Shown: positions 1-11,302, counted from the first letter of the stretch. The stretch: 64,000 nucleotides of DNA from Enterococcus rotai (GCF_001465345.1 NZ_CP013655.1:3223042-3287041), one strand, 5' to 3'. Translations and numbers: made by a program. The notes: generated from the sequence alone by a model not told the origin.

Positions 1-948
1 AGCTGTTTCACCAGAAAGCATTACTGCATCTGTTCCATCATAAATCGCATTAGCAACGTCATTCGCTTCCGCACGTGTTGGACGTGGGTTGCGTTGCATA
101 GAATCTAACATTTGAGTTGCTGTGATAACAGGTTTACCTAAAGCGTTACATTTTTTGATCAAGTCTTTTTGAACAACTGGAACGTCTTCTGTTGGAATTT
201 CAACACCCATGTCACCACGAGCAACCATCAAACCATCAGAAACTTTTAGGATTTCGTCAATGTTGTCGATTCCTTCTTGGTTTTCGATTTTAGGAATGAT
301 TTGGATATGCGTTGCATTTTCTTCTTCTAGAATTTTAGTAATTTCTAAAACGTCAGTTGCACGACGAACGAAACTTGCCGCGATAAAATCAACGCCTTGT
401 TCGATACCAAAACGGATATCAGCAGCATCTTTATCAGTGATACCAGGAAGGTTTACAGAAACTCCAGGTACGTTAACGCCTTTTTTATTTTTTAGAACGC
501 CTTCGTTTTTAATGAGTGTAACGATTTCGTTTGCAGTACGGTCGATATCAGTTACTTCTAAGTCGATTAATCCATCGTCTAAAAGAATATGAGAACCAAC
601 ATTTACATCGTTGATCAATTCTGGATAAGTGATTGAAAATTTTTCGTTAGTTCCTAAAACTTCTGTCATAGAAAGACGTACTGTTTCACCTGTTTTTAAA
701 GTGATAGCGCCATTTTCCATTTCATTCGTACGGATTTCAGGACCTTTTGTATCAAGTAAGATCGCTACGCGTTTTCCTGTAATTTTTGCAGCCTCACGAA
801 TATTTTTGATGCGGTTACCATGTTCTTCAAAATCACCATGTGAGAAGTTCAAACGGCAAACATTCATTCCTGCATTCATTAAGTTTACTAGCATATCAAC
901 TGTTTCACTAGCTGGTCCGATCGTACATACGATTTTCGTTTTTTTCAT
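1..948 (-). CDS. pyk: Pyruvate kinase, N-terminal part (cut by window edge)
   Basis: Catalyses the last ATP-forming step of glycolysis, phosphoenolpyruvate to pyruvate. The visible 316 codons begin [15 protein letters not shown], the standard N terminus of the family. They continue through the substrate and metal segment ([17 protein letters not shown]), the B domain, KIENQEG, and the signature around [10 protein letters not shown] to [10 protein letters not shown]; the C-terminal part lies outside the window. The ATG has an AGGAGCG ribosome site 7 nt upstream. It lies 97 nt downstream of pfkA on the same strand with no hairpin between them, so the two are probably co-transcribed. Identity is certain; only the missing end limits the entry. 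Confidence 0.97.
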   Translation of the reverse strand, partial: MKKTKIVCTIGPASETVDMLVNLMNAGMNVCRLNFSHGDFEEHGNRIKNIREAAKITGKRVAILLDTKGPEIRTNEMENGAITLKTGETVRLSMTEVLGTNEKFSITYPELINDVNVGSHILLDDGLIDLEVTDIDRTANEIVTLIKNEGVLKNKKGVNVPGVSVNLPGITDKDAADIRFGIEQGVDFIAASFVRRATDVLEITKILEEENATHIQIIPKIENQEGIDNIDEILKVSDGLMVARGDMGVEIPTEDVPVVQKDLIKKCNALGKPVITATQMLDSMQRNPRPTRAEANDVANAIYDGTDAVMLSGETA

Positions 949-1045
949 TACCAAACGCTCCTATTCCATTTTTGTTTATACGTCTTGAAGATTATCTATT
1001 TTCCTCAAGGGATACTTAAGATAGCTCAAATTTTTAAGCGTATCC

Positions 1046-2062
<1,017 letters not shown>

Positions 2063-2179
2063 TTATTCATTACTCAAAAATATTACGTCACTCATTTTAC
2101 CATTAATAGTGCAAAAAGTCTTGATTTAAGAAGAAATAATTGAAAAAAGATGAAAACAATTAGTATTTTTTACCGTAAA

Positions 2180-5100
2180 TCATTTGAAAACAACATTTTG
2201 AGCACCTAAGATTGCTTCCAGCTCTTCTTTTGCCGCCACTGTATCAGCTAGCCAATTCTCTTCTCCTAAGACTAATTTCTTCCCGTTTTTTTCAAAATAA
2301 ATAATCACTGGTGTATTACCTTTATGTTTTTGAATGACTTCCCGAATACTTTGTAACACGTTTTTTTGATCTTTTTCAGCAATTATTTTCAGGTAACAAG
2401 TTGTTGCACTAATACTGTTTTCAATATCACTTGCCTTTTCAATCTGATTGACCAATAATTGTAATTCTTGGTTGTAGTTACTTTTTTCTATTTTGCCTTC
2501 TACGAAATAAACTTGATTTTTTTCAACATTTTGACGCAACGTTCTGAAAACGGTTGGAAAAAGAGTCAAAGAGAGTGATCCAGTTAAATCATCTCCTTCA
2601 ACAAAAGCCATTTGTTCTCCTTTTTTCGTTCGGATCACTCGAATATCTTTCACATAAATCAACAAACGAGCGGTTTGTTTTTCAACAACATCACTTACGA
2701 GCATGACCTGCTTCGTCAATCGTGTTTTTTTGAATTCCTCAGTTGGATGTCCAGATAAATAAACCCCTAAATATTGTTCTTCTTGTTCTAATTTTTCTTC
2801 TAAAGTATAGTCTGCAATTTCTACTTCTTTTAGTTTCAAGGTGTCTTCCAATAGATTCATGCTGCCACCGCTATAAATGATATTTTGGATTTCACTATCT
2901 AAACTAACAGACAGCTGACGGCGATTAGGCTGAAGTTCATCAAAGGCGCCAATCGCGATTAATGGTTGAATATTTTCAGCTTTCAACCATTTACGATCGA
3001 TACGTAATAAAAATTGATCGAAGGTTTTAAATGGTCCCCGCTCTTTTCGTTCATCAAGGATGTTTTGGATGAAATCTCTACGAATTCCTTTTAATGAGCT
3101 AAAACCAAACATGATTTGATCATCATTATTTAGATAGAAACTATATTGACTAGAATTGATTGCAGGTTGCATAATCGTCATTTTATTTTTACGCGCTTCC
3201 CCAATGTACTCTTTGATTTTTGTTGGGTTATGTCTTACTGAATGGAGAATCGCCGCATAAAAAGCACCCGGAAAATGAACTTTTAAATAGGCCATTTGAA
3301 ACCCAATAAAAGAATAAGCAAAAGCATGAGATCGGTTAAATCCATAATTGGCAAACCGTTCGATATAATCATAAATCGTTGTTGCTACAGCTTCGCTATG
3401 TCCTTGTTTCATAGCTCCTTCAACAAAGTGCTTTCGTTCCTCATCTAGTACATCTTTTTTCTTTTTACTGACCGCACGCCTTAAAATATCAGCCTGACCC
3501 AGACTAAAACCAGCCATAGTAGAAGCAACTTGAATGATCTGCTCTTGATAGACGATCACACCGTACGTATTCTTCAAAATCGGTTCTAAAACGGCATCAG
3601 GATACTCGATTGGTTCCTGCCCTTTTTTTCTCTGGACAAACAAATCGATATTTTGCATTGGACCTGGCCGATATAAAGCGTTGACCGCCGCAATATCTTC
3701 AATACTTGTCGGACCTAATTTTCTTAAAACGTTTCTTATCCCCGCTGATTCAAATTGAAAAACACCACTAGTCTCCCCACGTCTAAATAAGGCTAAGGTC
3801 AATTCATCATCCAATGGAATTTGGTTTAAAATCACTTCTTTTTTGTAGACTCGTTTAATTGACTTGATCGTATCATCAATGATCGATAGATTTCGCAAGC
3901 CTAAAAAATCCATTTTTAGTAAGCCAATTTTTTCCACATCATTCATCGTAAATTGCGTCAAGAAGATATCATTTGAACCCGGCTGTAAAGGCACAATATC
4001 TAGCAGATCAAGATCACTGATCACTACACCCGCCGCATGAGTCGACACGTGCCGTGGTAATCCTTCTAACCGAACAGCAGTATCATATAAAAGGCGATTT
4101 GTTTCAGAAGAATTCACCAGCTCTACTAATTTTTTCGAATCTGCATAAGCTGTTTCCAAGGTCATTTTCAGAGCACTGGGAACAGCACTAGACCAACGAT
4201 TAGATTCACTTTGCGATAAGCCAAATACTCTAGCTACATCTCTTAAAACCATTTTTGCAGCCATAGTCCCGAAAGTAGCAATCTGCGCCATATGATAGTG
4301 CCCATATTTTTCTCGAACATATTGCAAGACTTCTTCACGTCGATTATCTGGAATATCTAAATCTATATCGGGCATCGAGTGTCTTTCAGGATTTAAAAAA
4401 CGTTCAAATAGTAAATCATATTTGATTGGATCTACATCCGTAATCGATAAAACGTAAGAAACCAAGGATCCTGCAGCTGAACCACGTCCGGCTCCCGTTA
4501 CGATTTTTCTTTCATGGGCAAAAGCCATAACATCCCAAACAATCAAAAAATAATCATCAAATCCCATTGTATGGATGATATCTAACTCTTTTGCCAAGCG
4601 TTTTTCATACTCAACCGTAACAGTTGGGATACGCTCAGGTAATTTCTGTAAACACAGTTCTTTTAAAAACGCCCCCGCCTCTTTACCATCTGGGATCGGA
4701 TAATGTGGCAACAAACGTTGATGTAACGGGATTTCTAAAGTACAATCATCAGCTAACAGTTCTGCATTACGCACTGCTTGTTCATTGACTTTTACAAGTA
4801 ATTGTTTTGCAGCATCCGTCTGACTTCTTAGATAATAGGGCCCTTCAATTTCGGTTTCCTCTGCATTCAAGGTCATTTGTTGCCCTTCATCGATATGAGC
4901 CAACACCTTCAAGGCAAAACCATCCTCGCGATTTAGATAGCGGGTTTCTTGTAATGCTACAAGTGGTTGTTCTTTTGTTTCATAAAATTGAAACAAAGCT
5001 GGATCGGTTTCCAGGTTACACGTAAATGAAGCTCCTGCAAAAAAAGATGATGGATCAAAAAATTCTGCTAGCTGTTCTAAGCTTTCAGCTGCTTCTGCTT

Positions 5101-5512
5101 CACTTCGCTTTAAGACAAAAGCAACCTCTCCTTTATCAGACGGCATCACGGCGTATAGATGATTCAAATACTCCTTGACTCCTTCTAAATAGAAAACTCT
5201 TTCGCTGTTCATTTTGGCAGTAGAAATCCGCATCAAATTTTGATATCCTTGAAGATCTTTGGCATATAATAACAATTGAGCAGGCTGCTCCGATTTTTGA
5301 GGAGTATATTCTAATGTTAACCCGATGATTGGTTTGATTGCTTCTTTTTTGCAGGCCTCAAAAAATTCAATCGCGCCATGAAGTACATTAATATCCGTAA
5401 TCCCTAAAGTTGTATAGCCTAATTTTTTGGCTTGTTGCACTAATTCTTGAATACGAATAGTACTGGAAAGTAATGAGTAAGAAGTAATTGTATATAGTTG
5501 TGGAAAAGGCAT
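2180..5512 (-). CDS. dnaE: DNA polymerase III alpha subunit DnaE
   Basis: Replicative polymerase alpha subunit of the DnaE type. In Gram-positives it acts alongside PolC and extends RNA primers on the lagging strand. The protein is 1110 aa, typical for Firmicutes DnaE and without the PolC exonuclease insert. The N-terminal PHP domain spans about residues 1-270. The palm carries the catalytic PDIDLDIPD near residues 379-387, and the motif GFNRSHAFAYS follows. The C terminus holds helix-hairpin-helix and OB-fold regions. The ATG has GGAGATGTCTT immediately upstream. It is the first gene of a leftward dnaE-pfkA-pyk run and is divergent from the small membrane protein gene at 5621. Confidence 0.97.
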   Translation of the reverse strand: MPFPQLYTITSYSLLSSTIRIQELVQQAKKLGYTTLGITDINVLHGAIEFFEACKKEAIKPIIGLTLEYTPQKSEQPAQLLLYAKDLQGYQNLMRISTAKMNSERVFYLEGVKEYLNHLYAVMPSDKGEVAFVLKRSEAEAAESLEQLAEFFDPSSFFAGASFTCNLETDPALFQFYETKEQPLVALQETRYLNREDGFALKVLAHIDEGQQMTLNAEETEIEGPYYLRSQTDAAKQLLVKVNEQAVRNAELLADDCTLEIPLHQRLLPHYPIPDGKEAGAFLKELCLQKLPERIPTVTVEYEKRLAKELDIIHTMGFDDYFLIVWDVMAFAHERKIVTGAGRGSAAGSLVSYVLSITDVDPIKYDLLFERFLNPERHSMPDIDLDIPDNRREEVLQYVREKYGHYHMAQIATFGTMAAKMVLRDVARVFGLSQSESNRWSSAVPSALKMTLETAYADSKKLVELVNSSETNRLLYDTAVRLEGLPRHVSTHAAGVVISDLDLLDIVPLQPGSNDIFLTQFTMNDVEKIGLLKMDFLGLRNLSIIDDTIKSIKRVYKKEVILNQIPLDDELTLALFRRGETSGVFQFESAGIRNVLRKLGPTSIEDIAAVNALYRPGPMQNIDLFVQRKKGQEPIEYPDAVLEPILKNTYGVIVYQEQIIQVASTMAGFSLGQADILRRAVSKKKKDVLDEERKHFVEGAMKQGHSEAVATTIYDYIERFANYGFNRSHAFAYSFIGFQMAYLKVHFPGAFYAAILHSVRHNPTKIKEYIGEARKNKMTIMQPAINSSQYSFYLNNDDQIMFGFSSLKGIRRDFIQNILDERKERGPFKTFDQFLLRIDRKWLKAENIQPLIAIGAFDELQPNRRQLSVSLDSEIQNIIYSGGSMNLLEDTLKLKEVEIADYTLEEKLEQEEQYLGVYLSGHPTEEFKKTRLTKQVMLVSDVVEKQTARLLIYVKDIRVIRTKKGEQMAFVEGDDLTGSLSLTLFPTVFRTLRQNVEKNQVYFVEGKIEKSNYNQELQLLVNQIEKASDIENSISATTCYLKIIAEKDQKNVLQSIREVIQKHKGNTPVIIYFEKNGKKLVLGEENWLADTVAAKEELEAILGAQNVVFK

Positions 5513-5568
5513 AAGACATCTCCTTATATATATGATGGTTTTGATTCAAAAATGTAACTTTCAATTTC

Positions 5569-5596
5569 TTTACATTTACAAAAATTGTGCTAAACT
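5569..5596 (+). promoter_or_regulatory. Promoter of the YjzD-like gene
   Basis: TTTACA at 5569-5574 and TAAACT at 5591-5596 with a 16-bp spacer, about 25 nt ahead of the start codon at 5621. It lies in the 108-bp divergent gap to dnaE. Confidence 0.6.
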
Positions 5597-5620
5597 ATAG
5601 CTAGAAAAGAGGTGCAATCC

Positions 5621-5812
5621 ATGCGTTACATTCTTGTATTGTTGTGGTCCTTTTTACTAGGACAAGTGGTCGGTTATATCGGCGGTGCCTTAAACGGCGG
5701 GTCTTACGATTTTATGCTGACAACGATTATGTCATTGATTACCGGTGTGATTATCTTATTGATTGGTCAATTCGCTTTACCAAAAAAAGAAACCACTAAA
5801 AGTGCTCAATAA
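5621..5812 (+). CDS. Small two-helix membrane protein, YjzD (DUF2929) family
   Basis: A 63-aa protein that is almost entirely hydrophobic. Segment one begins at MRYILVLLWSFLL. A second segment follows (MSLITGVIILLIGQFAL), then a charged tail KKETTKSAQ. This is the size and layout of the DUF2929/YjzD group, whose function I do not know. The ATG at 5621 is chosen because AAAGAGGTG lies 6-14 nt upstream; the GTG at 5612 is inside that ribosome site. It stands alone with its own promoter and a terminator about 75 nt after the stop. Confidence 0.7.
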   Translation: MRYILVLLWSFLLGQVVGYIGGALNGGSYDFMLTTIMSLITGVIILLIGQFALPKKETTKSAQ

Positions 5813-5883
5813 CTTTGCAAATGAGATATCTGCTTTTTTTAAAGTAATCGTCTCACCATTTATTACTTGAAAATCATCTTTAT

Positions 5884-5921
5884 AAAAAAACCAGTTACTA
5901 CAAACATTGTAACTGGTTTTT
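5884..5921. terminator. Bidirectional intrinsic terminator
   Basis: The stem AACCAGTTAC / GTAACTGGTT is flanked by an A-run on the left and a T-run on the right. It lies between the convergent small membrane protein gene and the MFS exporter and can serve both. Confidence 0.8.
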
Positions 5922-5937
5922 TTATGTTTTCAACTGT

Positions 5938-7134
5938 TTAGAGTCTTTTATTTAAAATTTTGCGAAAATTGAATAAAGAAAGGCAAATATTTCCTAAAAC
6001 AAAACAAGCTGTGACAATAAATACGGCACTATAACCAAAACCATGAGCCACGGTCGATCCGATCATTGGACCTAAAACCTGCCCAAAATTACTAAACATT
6101 TGATTGTAACTGTAAATTCTGCTGACACCCTCTGATGGTGTGATTTTACTAATCAACGTATTGATCGATGGCATCAAAGCACCCGTTGAAAAGCCTAGAA
6201 AAAAGCGTAGTAAACCTAGCTGAAACGGTGTCTTAACAAAAGCCATCGGAATATAACAAATCATCGATAGCATCAATCCCGCCAACAAAACTTTATGATT
6301 TCCGATTTTATCCCCAAGCTTCCCTAAAACGGGTGAAGAGATGACTGCCGATACACCAGCTACCGAAACAATCAGACCACTGATAAACAAAATATTACCT
6401 GTATCATGGCTCAATGAACGGATATATAAGGTTAAAATCGGGCTGATACTTGTCACACCAATTTGCAAAATCAACGTTGTGACGAATAACCCAATCAAAA
6501 TAGACACATGATCCATCTTTGAAAAAATATCTTTTGTACTCAACAGATCTTTCTTCTCCACTGGCTGAAAATCTTCTTTTACCATAAAAATTGTCAGTAA
6601 TGTTGTAATTAATAGTACGATCCCAGTAATGATGAATACATTTTCCATTCCAAACCATTGTGCTAAAGCACCACCGATCGAAGGTCCAATCAAATTCCCT
6701 GCGATGGCACCTGTTGACAACGTTCCTAAAGCCCAACCACTTTTTTCTTTAGGCGCTTGGGAGGCAATCATAGCTGTCGCATTGGGAATATAGCCAGATA
6801 GAATCCCGTTAAAAAAACGCATAATGAGCAACCAATAAACGTTTGGCACAAAAGCTAAAGACCCCATCGTAATCGTCATCCCAGCTGCCGCTCGAATCAT
6901 CATCACTTTGCGCCCTTTTCTATCTGCCAGATTCCCCCAGATTGGCGCTACAATTGCAGCGGCAAAGGCTGTAACGGCTATCGCAAGTCCTGAAAAAAGC
7001 TCAACTTGACTCTTCGGTGTCCCTAACTGTTCAACATAAACAGGGATAAAAGGCATCACCAAACTAATACTCGCACCCGTAAAAAAACAACCTAACCAAG
7101 CAACCATTAAATTCTTTTTCCACTCAATTCTCAT
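5938..7134 (-). CDS. MFS multidrug efflux transporter, PmrA-like
   Basis: A 398-aa major facilitator with 12 predicted membrane segments. By recall it is highly similar along its length to pneumococcal PmrA: the same opening (WKKNLMVAWLGCFFTGASIS), the motif-A loop GNLADRKGRKVMM, and the phrase PKEKSGWALGTLSTGA. PmrA exports fluoroquinolones and dyes by proton antiport, so this is probably a drug exporter; the substrate is inferred. The start is the ATG at 7134 with GAGGTG 9 nt upstream; the in-frame GTG at 7146 is part of that ribosome site. Monocistronic, with a terminator shared with the convergent gene. Confidence 0.85.
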   Translation of the reverse strand: MRIEWKKNLMVAWLGCFFTGASISLVMPFIPVYVEQLGTPKSQVELFSGLAIAVTAFAAAIVAPIWGNLADRKGRKVMMIRAAAGMTITMGSLAFVPNVYWLLIMRFFNGILSGYIPNATAMIASQAPKEKSGWALGTLSTGAIAGNLIGPSIGGALAQWFGMENVFIITGIVLLITTLLTIFMVKEDFQPVEKKDLLSTKDIFSKMDHVSILIGLFVTTLILQIGVTSISPILTLYIRSLSHDTGNILFISGLIVSVAGVSAVISSPVLGKLGDKIGNHKVLLAGLMLSMICYIPMAFVKTPFQLGLLRFFLGFSTGALMPSINTLISKITPSEGVSRIYSYNQMFSNFGQVLGPMIGSTVAHGFGYSAVFIVTACFVLGNICLSLFNFRKILNKRL

Positions 7135-7219
7135 AATAACGTACACCTCACAAGTTCTTCACTATTAACTATACTCCAAATTTTGTAATCTCTCAAAAAA
7201 TTTTTCTGTTAAACAAAAT

Positions 7220-7260
7220 AAAAAAGTCCAACTGCCTAAAAGACAGCTAGACCTTTTTAT
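7220..7260 (-). terminator. Intrinsic terminator of the purine permease gene
   Basis: Imperfect hairpin (AGGTC...GGACT arms with an inner CTG/CAG pairing) ending in TTTTTT on the minus strand. It begins 13 nt after the permease stop codon. Confidence 0.65.
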
Positions 7261-7272
7261 TAAAAACCTCTT

Positions 7273-8679
7273 TTATAGAATCGCCAAAATAACAAAGTTT
7301 AAGATAAACAGAGCATTAACGACCCAAAGAATGGGCGAAACTTCATTAAATTTTCCTTTTGCTACTTTTACTACTGCATAAAAAATGAAGCCAGCTGCAA
7401 TCCCATAAGAAATACTGTAACATAAGCCCATAAAAATAGAGGCAAAAAATGCTGGCACAGCTTCTTCTAAATTGGTCCATTCAATATCCTTAAATGATGC
7501 CAACATCATCACACCGACTAAAATCAAAGCAGGTGCTGTTGCTTGTGCTGGAACAATTGCAATCAGCGGTGAAAATAAACTACTTAATGCAAATAATCCT
7601 GCTACCACAACTGAAGTCAAACCAGTTCGTCCGCCAGCTCCGATCCCTGCAGCACTTTCTACGTAAGTTGTTGTATTAGAGGTTCCAAAAACTGCACCAA
7701 TCGACGTTGCGATTGCATCTGCAAATAACGCTTTATCCATTTTTGTTGAAAAACCTTTACTATCTTCTAAAGCTAATTCATCCTCTTTAGAGAAAATACC
7801 AGTCCGACGTCCGGTTCCAATAAAGGTACCGATCGTATCAAATGTATCTGATAAGCTAAACGCGATGACCGTCATCAAAACTTGGGGAATTTTCGAGGCA
7901 TCGCTAAACAATGACTGCATTCCATCCGCTCCAAAGGCTGCACCAAAAGTAGTTCCTAATTCGCCAATAGAACTTCCCAACGAATTTGCTTGCCAATCAA
8001 TTGCTGATAAATCAACAACGCCCATTGGTATTGCAATGATCGTTGTCGCCACAATCCCAATCAAAATAGCACCACGAACATTTAAAACGACCAAGATCGT
8101 CATTAAGACTAAACCAATCACAGCTAATATAATTTCTGGATTATTAAAGTTCCCTAAAGCTGGAACCACACTATCACCATTAACCATTCCATTGACTGGC
8201 TCAGATTGTACTGTGAAATCTAACAGCTTTGCATTTTTGATCCCAACATAGGCAACAAAAATTCCAATCCCGCCACCAATTGCATGTTGCATACTTTCTG
8301 GGATAGCGTTAATGATCAATTTACGAATTTTTGTAACAGTGATCAACACATTGATCAATCCGCAGATAAAGACCATCGCTAAAGCTTGCTGCCATGTATA
8401 GCCTAATCCAAAAACTACCGTAAACGTGAAAAATGCATTTAACCCCATTCCAGGAGCTTGTGCATAAGGAACATTTGCAAAAAGTCCCATGATCAACGTT
8501 CCAATAATCGATGCAATGATCGTTGCTAAAAATACTGCTTGAAACGGCATTCCTGTTTGAGATAGAATCGAAGGATTAACGAATAAGATATAACTCATTG
8601 CAAAAAATGTTGTTACACCTGCCACCATTTCAGTTGAGATTGTCGTTTTGTTTTCCTTTAATTTGAAAAACTTTTCCAT
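7273..8679 (-). CDS. NCS2-family purine base permease (PbuG/AzgA type)
   Basis: A 468-aa membrane permease that probably imports hypoxanthine, guanine or adenine by proton symport. The N terminus TEMVAGVTTFFAMSYILFVN, the APGMGLNAFF loop near residue 75, and SLSDTFDTIGTFIGTGRR in the second half are marks of the AzgA/PbuG branch. The xanthine/uracil branch, represented by pbuX in this window, lacks them. The gene stands alone but has a full PurBox promoter, so it belongs to the PurR regulon together with the two pur operons. The exact base is inferred. Confidence 0.88.
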   Translation of the reverse strand: MEKFFKLKENKTTISTEMVAGVTTFFAMSYILFVNPSILSQTGMPFQAVFLATIIASIIGTLIMGLFANVPYAQAPGMGLNAFFTFTVVFGLGYTWQQALAMVFICGLINVLITVTKIRKLIINAIPESMQHAIGGGIGIFVAYVGIKNAKLLDFTVQSEPVNGMVNGDSVVPALGNFNNPEIILAVIGLVLMTILVVLNVRGAILIGIVATTIIAIPMGVVDLSAIDWQANSLGSSIGELGTTFGAAFGADGMQSLFSDASKIPQVLMTVIAFSLSDTFDTIGTFIGTGRRTGIFSKEDELALEDSKGFSTKMDKALFADAIATSIGAVFGTSNTTTYVESAAGIGAGGRTGLTSVVVAGLFALSSLFSPLIAIVPAQATAPALILVGVMMLASFKDIEWTNLEEAVPAFFASIFMGLCYSISYGIAAGFIFYAVVKVAKGKFNEVSPILWVVNALFILNFVILAIL

Positions 8680-8781
8680 AAAGTTGTCTCGCTCCCTTTT
8701 TACCCAAAAATTTCATCAAGAGTGTGTTTAACGTTATAAATTAATAAGTGCTTGTTCCGCTTTCCTGATGAATACTTATAA

Positions 8782-8861
8782 AGTATACGTTAGCGAGGTG
8801 ACCATTTCAACAAATTATTAACTTTAACGCTAATATCTTTTCTTAATGTTCGTGTTTAGCT
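8782..8861 (-). promoter_or_regulatory. PurBox and sigma-A promoter of the purine permease
   Basis: On the minus strand: PurBox AAACACGAACATTA (8846-8859), -35 TTGAAA (8805-8810), 17-bp spacer, -10 TATACT (8782-8787). The first C of CGAAC is 42 bp upstream of the -35 hexamer, about 77 bp before the expected start of transcription. The purC and purE promoters share this spacing. The roughly 100-nt leader contains the complementary stretches TTCATCA and TGATGAA but no recognisable riboswitch core. Confidence 0.85.
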
Positions 8862-8879
8862 TTTTTGAATAAAATTTAT

Positions 8880-8930
8880 AAAAAAACCTTACAGTCGTGA
8901 TGATTACTCAGCGACTGTAAGGTTTTTGTT
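8880..8930 (-). terminator. Intrinsic terminator of the 5'-nucleotidase gene
   Basis: The stem AAACCTTACAGTCGC / CGACTGTAAGGTTT is followed by a T-run on the minus strand, directly after the LPxTG protein gene. It also shields the purine permease promoter region downstream. Confidence 0.85.
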
Positions 8931-11216
8931 TTATAACATTTTTCTCTTAATCAACACAACAATATTTGTGCTAATAGCGATTACTCCGAATAGAACTGAA
9001 CGGTTTTCTGATCGTTCTCCCGTTTTTGGTAATTCTTTTTTAGAAGCTGCCTCAGCAAGCTCTTTGGTATTTGTCCCTTCGCTGATAACGTCTTTCTTAG
9101 GTAAAATTTCGATTGGAAAAACAACCTGATTTTTTTCTGTATCTAGCACGACAGCTGTTAGTTTCTTTTTGCCATTAATTTTTAATGAAGTCACATTCAT
9201 TTTGATAAGACCTTGTGAATCAGCTTGACCGACTAAGTCTCCTTCTGGAAGCTCCGCTGTTCTTGTGTTCATTTGAGGAACTTCGCCATCATAGAGTACA
9301 ATTGTTGCATTTGGTAGCGTAACACCTCTCAAAAGTTCATCATCTTCGTATAAAGGATCAAAAATCGTTGCTTTTTTGATTTTCTCTTCACCTTCATTTG
9401 GAGCTGGAACTTCTGGATCAGGTGGTGTTGTCGGATCCACTAATTTTTTACGATTTTCAACAGAAGCTTCAATTAATTCTCCAGCGGCTTCCTTCCCTTC
9501 AATATATCCAATGAACGTTTCGGTATCTGGTTGAATCGCATTGATCAACTTCGCTCCAGTAAAGCCAGAGAAACCATCCCCTCCACCAAATAAAAAGTCA
9601 TTGATGACAACTAAATAAGGAGCATCCGCCTGAATTGGCGTGCCATCTTTTTTATGCATTTCATGAACTTTGAATGGTTGATTCTTATCTGTTGTTGCAG
9701 TATACGTATAACTTAATCCAGAAATTTGTAAAAAGTAGCGTTCTTCTTCATCATATTGTTCGTTTAACACTTGTTCAATTTGGGCACCGGTCATCTCAAC
9801 CACCTGCATAATATTACCAAATGGTTGTACGGCTTGAGCTGCTCCCCACGTAATATCACGATTCGCTTCAACCGCTAAATCAGCACGAATGCCACCGTTG
9901 TTCGTCATTGCAAAATCAGCATCGATCCCTTGGATTTTCGCCATTGCAACTTGTCCATCCGTAATCAAATTACCAAGAGGAGATTCTTTCGAGTCGTTGA
10001 CTTCTCGAGTGATTCCACCTGTTTCTTTTGCTGTCCCAATTTTTTTGTTCGTCACCTGTGCCACACGTGCTTCAGCATCTTTCACAGTTGCTTCAACCTT
10101 TGAATCAACTTTTGGTACATCCTTAGCTGCTGGATCAACTGGTAGAACTTTGGCTTTAGGTGTCTCCACAAAATCATTGGTTTTTGGATCGAGCGTCCCT
10201 TGCAGATCAATATATCCTTTTCCTTGCGCTGTAGACTGAACCACTCTCGTCTTATTCACAACACCGTTGGTATATTGATGGTTATGTGCTGCAAAAAAAG
10301 CATCTACACTATTCTCTGGATAAAGTTTATCCACTGACGCCATGATTTCTGCGGCTTCTCCATTCACTTTATCCGCCTTACTTGTTGCAGGGATATGAGC
10401 CAAGACTACGATCGCATTCACACCTTCTGCTTGTAATATATTGGAGTAATAAGCAATAGTTTCAGCTTCATCTAAAAAGTCATATGCTTCATAATGTTCT
10501 TTTAAAACTAAGTTAGGAATTTCAGATGTAACCACCCCGATAAAACCAACTTTTACTTTATTCGTTGCTGTTCCAACCTCTTTGACTGTATAGGGTTTCC
10601 AGCCAAAAGGAATTTCTTCCGTTCCTTTTTTGACAACATTACCAATCACGATTTCAGTTTTTGAGGCTTCTCTTGGATATGCAGCTAAAATACCATATGG
10701 ATCATTAAGCGGTTTTTCACCAATCATGATGCGATTAAATTCTTGGAGCCCTTCATCAAATTCGTGATTTCCAATAGTCCCAACCGCAAAATCCATTTGA
10801 TTCAACACTTTAATCGTTGGTTCATCTTGAAGCAGCCCCGAGCTTGCAGGACTTGCCCCGACCATATCACCAGCATGAACACGCACTGTTTGAGCATTTT
10901 TGTTAGCGTTTTTAAATTGTTCCTGCGCTTGATTCAAATAACCGGCTAATAAAGGCGCCGTCCCAGCATTCGCTGTTTTCTTTCCTTCATCATCAAAAAA
11001 AGAACCCGTTGTATTCAAGGCACCGTGAAAATCATTGATCCCTAAAATTTGAATGGGAATGTTCCCCTCTGCCAACGGCTGTTCAAGCGTTCCCTTCTGA
11101 TCAACTGCTCCGTTGATTGTTTCCGCATTAGCAACATTGTCAACCAAGGCCACGCCACTGCTAATTCCCCCAATAGTAAATAAAATAGTTAACAAAGAGC
11201 TTTGCCACTTTTTCAT
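8931..11216 (-). CDS. Cell-wall-anchored 5'-nucleotidase / cyclic phosphodiesterase
   Basis: A 761-aa secreted metallophosphatase of the 5'-nucleotidase / 2',3'-cyclic nucleotide phosphodiesterase family. A signal peptide with a likely cut after VANA (residue 31) is followed by the metallophosphoesterase domain, with NDFHG at 61-65 and GNHEFDEG downstream. The nucleotidase C-terminal domain has TNNGGIRADL, and a linker rich in P and E comes next. The C terminus has a sortase signal: LPKTGE, a hydrophobic stretch, then KRKML. It would release nucleosides at the cell surface. The ATG at 11216 has GAGGAG 8 nt upstream; an earlier in-frame start would spoil the signal peptide. It fits the purine theme of the window but has no PurBox at the diagnostic position. 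Confidence 0.92.
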   Translation of the reverse strand: MKKWQSSLLTILFTIGGISSGVALVDNVANAETINGAVDQKGTLEQPLAEGNIPIQILGINDFHGALNTTGSFFDDEGKKTANAGTAPLLAGYLNQAQEQFKNANKNAQTVRVHAGDMVGASPASSGLLQDEPTIKVLNQMDFAVGTIGNHEFDEGLQEFNRIMIGEKPLNDPYGILAAYPREASKTEIVIGNVVKKGTEEIPFGWKPYTVKEVGTATNKVKVGFIGVVTSEIPNLVLKEHYEAYDFLDEAETIAYYSNILQAEGVNAIVVLAHIPATSKADKVNGEAAEIMASVDKLYPENSVDAFFAAHNHQYTNGVVNKTRVVQSTAQGKGYIDLQGTLDPKTNDFVETPKAKVLPVDPAAKDVPKVDSKVEATVKDAEARVAQVTNKKIGTAKETGGITREVNDSKESPLGNLITDGQVAMAKIQGIDADFAMTNNGGIRADLAVEANRDITWGAAQAVQPFGNIMQVVEMTGAQIEQVLNEQYDEEERYFLQISGLSYTYTATTDKNQPFKVHEMHKKDGTPIQADAPYLVVINDFLFGGGDGFSGFTGAKLINAIQPDTETFIGYIEGKEAAGELIEASVENRKKLVDPTTPPDPEVPAPNEGEEKIKKATIFDPLYEDDELLRGVTLPNATIVLYDGEVPQMNTRTAELPEGDLVGQADSQGLIKMNVTSLKINGKKKLTAVVLDTEKNQVVFPIEILPKKDVISEGTNTKELAEAASKKELPKTGERSENRSVLFGVIAISTNIVVLIKRKML

Positions 11217-11259
11217 ATTTATAACTCCTCTTCGATTATTTCCAAACATACTTAGTTAA

Positions 11260-11288
11260 AGAGTAACAATTTCCTCACACACTGTCAA
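11260..11288 (-). promoter_or_regulatory. Promoter of the 5'-nucleotidase gene
   Basis: Minus strand -35 TTGACA (11283-11288), 17-bp spacer, -10 TACTCT (11260-11265), about 44 nt ahead of the start codon. Confidence 0.75.
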
Positions 11289-11302
11289 TACGACTTTTCT
11301 TG

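Noticed and set aside
4807..5025. Frames antisense to dnaE and, likewise, to pur and other core genes
   Set aside because: They are shadows of conserved genes, without ribosome sites.
8680..8850. Possible purine riboswitch ahead of the purine permease
   Set aside because: The conserved loops (TCTACC, CCGTAAA) found before xpt are absent. The PurBox promoter explains the control.
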